A DNA stretch of 64,000 nt, from positions 1-64,000 of the forward strand of contig NZ_FOVE01000008.1 in NCBI RefSeq assembly GCF_900115065.1. Direction: 5' to 3'. Origin of the DNA: Formivibrio citricus. Its GTDB lineage: Bacteria; Pseudomonadota; Gammaproteobacteria; Burkholderiales; Chitinibacteraceae. This document shows positions 63,372-64,000 of the stretch, in pieces. Each line of letters opens with the position of its first letter. Position 1 is the stretch's first letter. A program made the translations under genes and the position numbers. The notes beneath the pieces are model-generated. The model was given only the letters and a program-made list of their open reading frames with translations, was not told the DNA's origin and ran no database searches.

Positions 63372-64000
63372 ATGATCCACTTCAAACTGAAACACGTCCT
63401 GGGTGTAGTTTTGGGAATAGGTACAGGCGTCATGGCAGGACTGTTTCTGGGTGCATCCGATGCAACCGCCACAACCGGCCCCTTGCAACAATCGACACTG
63501 GAAGACATTGCCGAACAACTGCAGGTAGGCGACGTGGTCTTTACGCGCATCAAGGTGCGCCCCTTTCTGAAGGTCGCCGCAGCGACCGGAAGCTGGACCA
63601 ATCATGTCGGCATCGTCACGGACATCTCCGGGAGCGAGCCCCAGATCAGCGAGAGCACTTTTCCGCTCTCGCGCACCACCCCGCTGTCGAAATTCGTGGC
63701 CCGCTCCGAATCCGGGCGGGTAGCGGTGGCCCGACTCAAAACGGAGATCAGCCCGGAGCAGCAAACCGGCATCCGGCAAGCGGCAAAGAAACGCAGCGGG
63801 ATTCTGTACGACACCGGTTTCAACCTGCACTCTTCGCGCCAGTTCTGCTCGCGCTTCGTCCGCGAGGTGCTAGCCGAATCGACCGGCGTCCATGTCGGGA
63901 AAGTGGAAAATTTTGCCACCTTGCTGGCACAACGCCCCGACACCGATCTCGGTTTCTGGAAGCTCTGGTATTTCGGGCGCATTCCCTGGCAGCGCGAAAC
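63372..64000 (+). CDS. YebB-like permuted papain-fold protein (partial at window end)
   Basis: Open from the ATG at 63372 to the window end, 209 residues visible. It follows AAGGAGCGCATC. After a signal-like hydrophobic start (VLGVVLGIGTGVMAGLFLGA) the protein matches E. coli YebB: QVGDVVFTRIKVRPFLKVAA, WTNHVGIVTDISG with the catalytic His, SSRQFCSRFVREVLAESTGV with the Cys, and LGFWKLWYFGRIPWQRE. The family is a circularly permuted NlpC/P60-like or papain-like fold, probably hydrolysing amide or ester bonds. The C terminus is outside the window. Confidence 0.9.
   Translation, partial: MIHFKLKHVLGVVLGIGTGVMAGLFLGASDATATTGPLQQSTLEDIAEQLQVGDVVFTRIKVRPFLKVAAATGSWTNHVGIVTDISGSEPQISESTFPLSRTTPLSKFVARSESGRVAVARLKTEISPEQQTGIRQAAKKRSGILYDTGFNLHSSRQFCSRFVREVLAESTGVHVGKVENFATLLAQRPDTDLGFWKLWYFGRIPWQRE

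Overview
The window is a 64 kb piece of a GC-rich betaproteobacterial chromosome. Three things point to Betaproteobacteria: EF-P carries Arg32 and sits beside its rhamnosyltransferase EarP, a mltD-gloB-methyltransferase-rnhA-dnaQ block is conserved, and a LuxR-RsaM-LuxI cassette is present. The cyd oxidase, class II ribonucleotide reductase, formate-type carriers and an FNR-like box suggest a facultative or microaerobic life. The genus cannot be fixed from the sequence. No rRNA, tRNA, prophage or CRISPR array was seen.

Layout. 0-5 kb: 3' end of gltA and two chemoreceptors. 5-13.5 kb: a dicarboxylate region with dmlR/dmlA, a TauE/SafE permease and its LysR, a fumarylacetoacetate-hydrolase-family enzyme, a divergent leuCD pair and a frameshifted LysR gene. 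Together these could turn maleylpyruvate into D-malate and then pyruvate. 13.5-21 kb: cydABX and a very large hybrid sensor kinase. 21-28.6 kb: DUF4337 protein, ycaO, a phosphopantetheinyl transferase overlapping a Ser/Thr kinase, then the quorum-sensing locus luxR-rsaM-luxI with two lux-box-like sites and a hairpin that covers the luxI ribosome binding site. 28.6-48.4 kb: mostly housekeeping genes (glmM, tsaD, sodB, pyrB, ispDF, dnaQ, rnhA, gloB, mltD, efp, earP, ndh), broken up by at least six kinds of palindromic intergenic element.

48.8-52.3 kb: a four-gene minus-strand cassette. It encodes a periplasmic binding protein, a two-helix membrane protein, a radical SAM/SPASM protein with a long C-terminal extension, and a small protein ending in 16 consecutive Asn. 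This looks like an uncharacterised radical-SAM peptide or protein modification system and is the best candidate here for something new. 52.4-64 kb: a short class II ribonucleotide reductase, YkgJ and YitT proteins, rplM-rpsI, a probable small RNA with an exposed anti-Shine-Dalgarno stretch, an OsmC protein, FNT and OFA-type carriers, coq7, two cyclophilins, lpxH, an XRE regulator and the start of a YebB-like papain-fold gene.

Start codons were chosen from ribosome binding sites and family length, so several differ from the longest open frame. All functions come from reading the sequence and from family knowledge; no database search was run.
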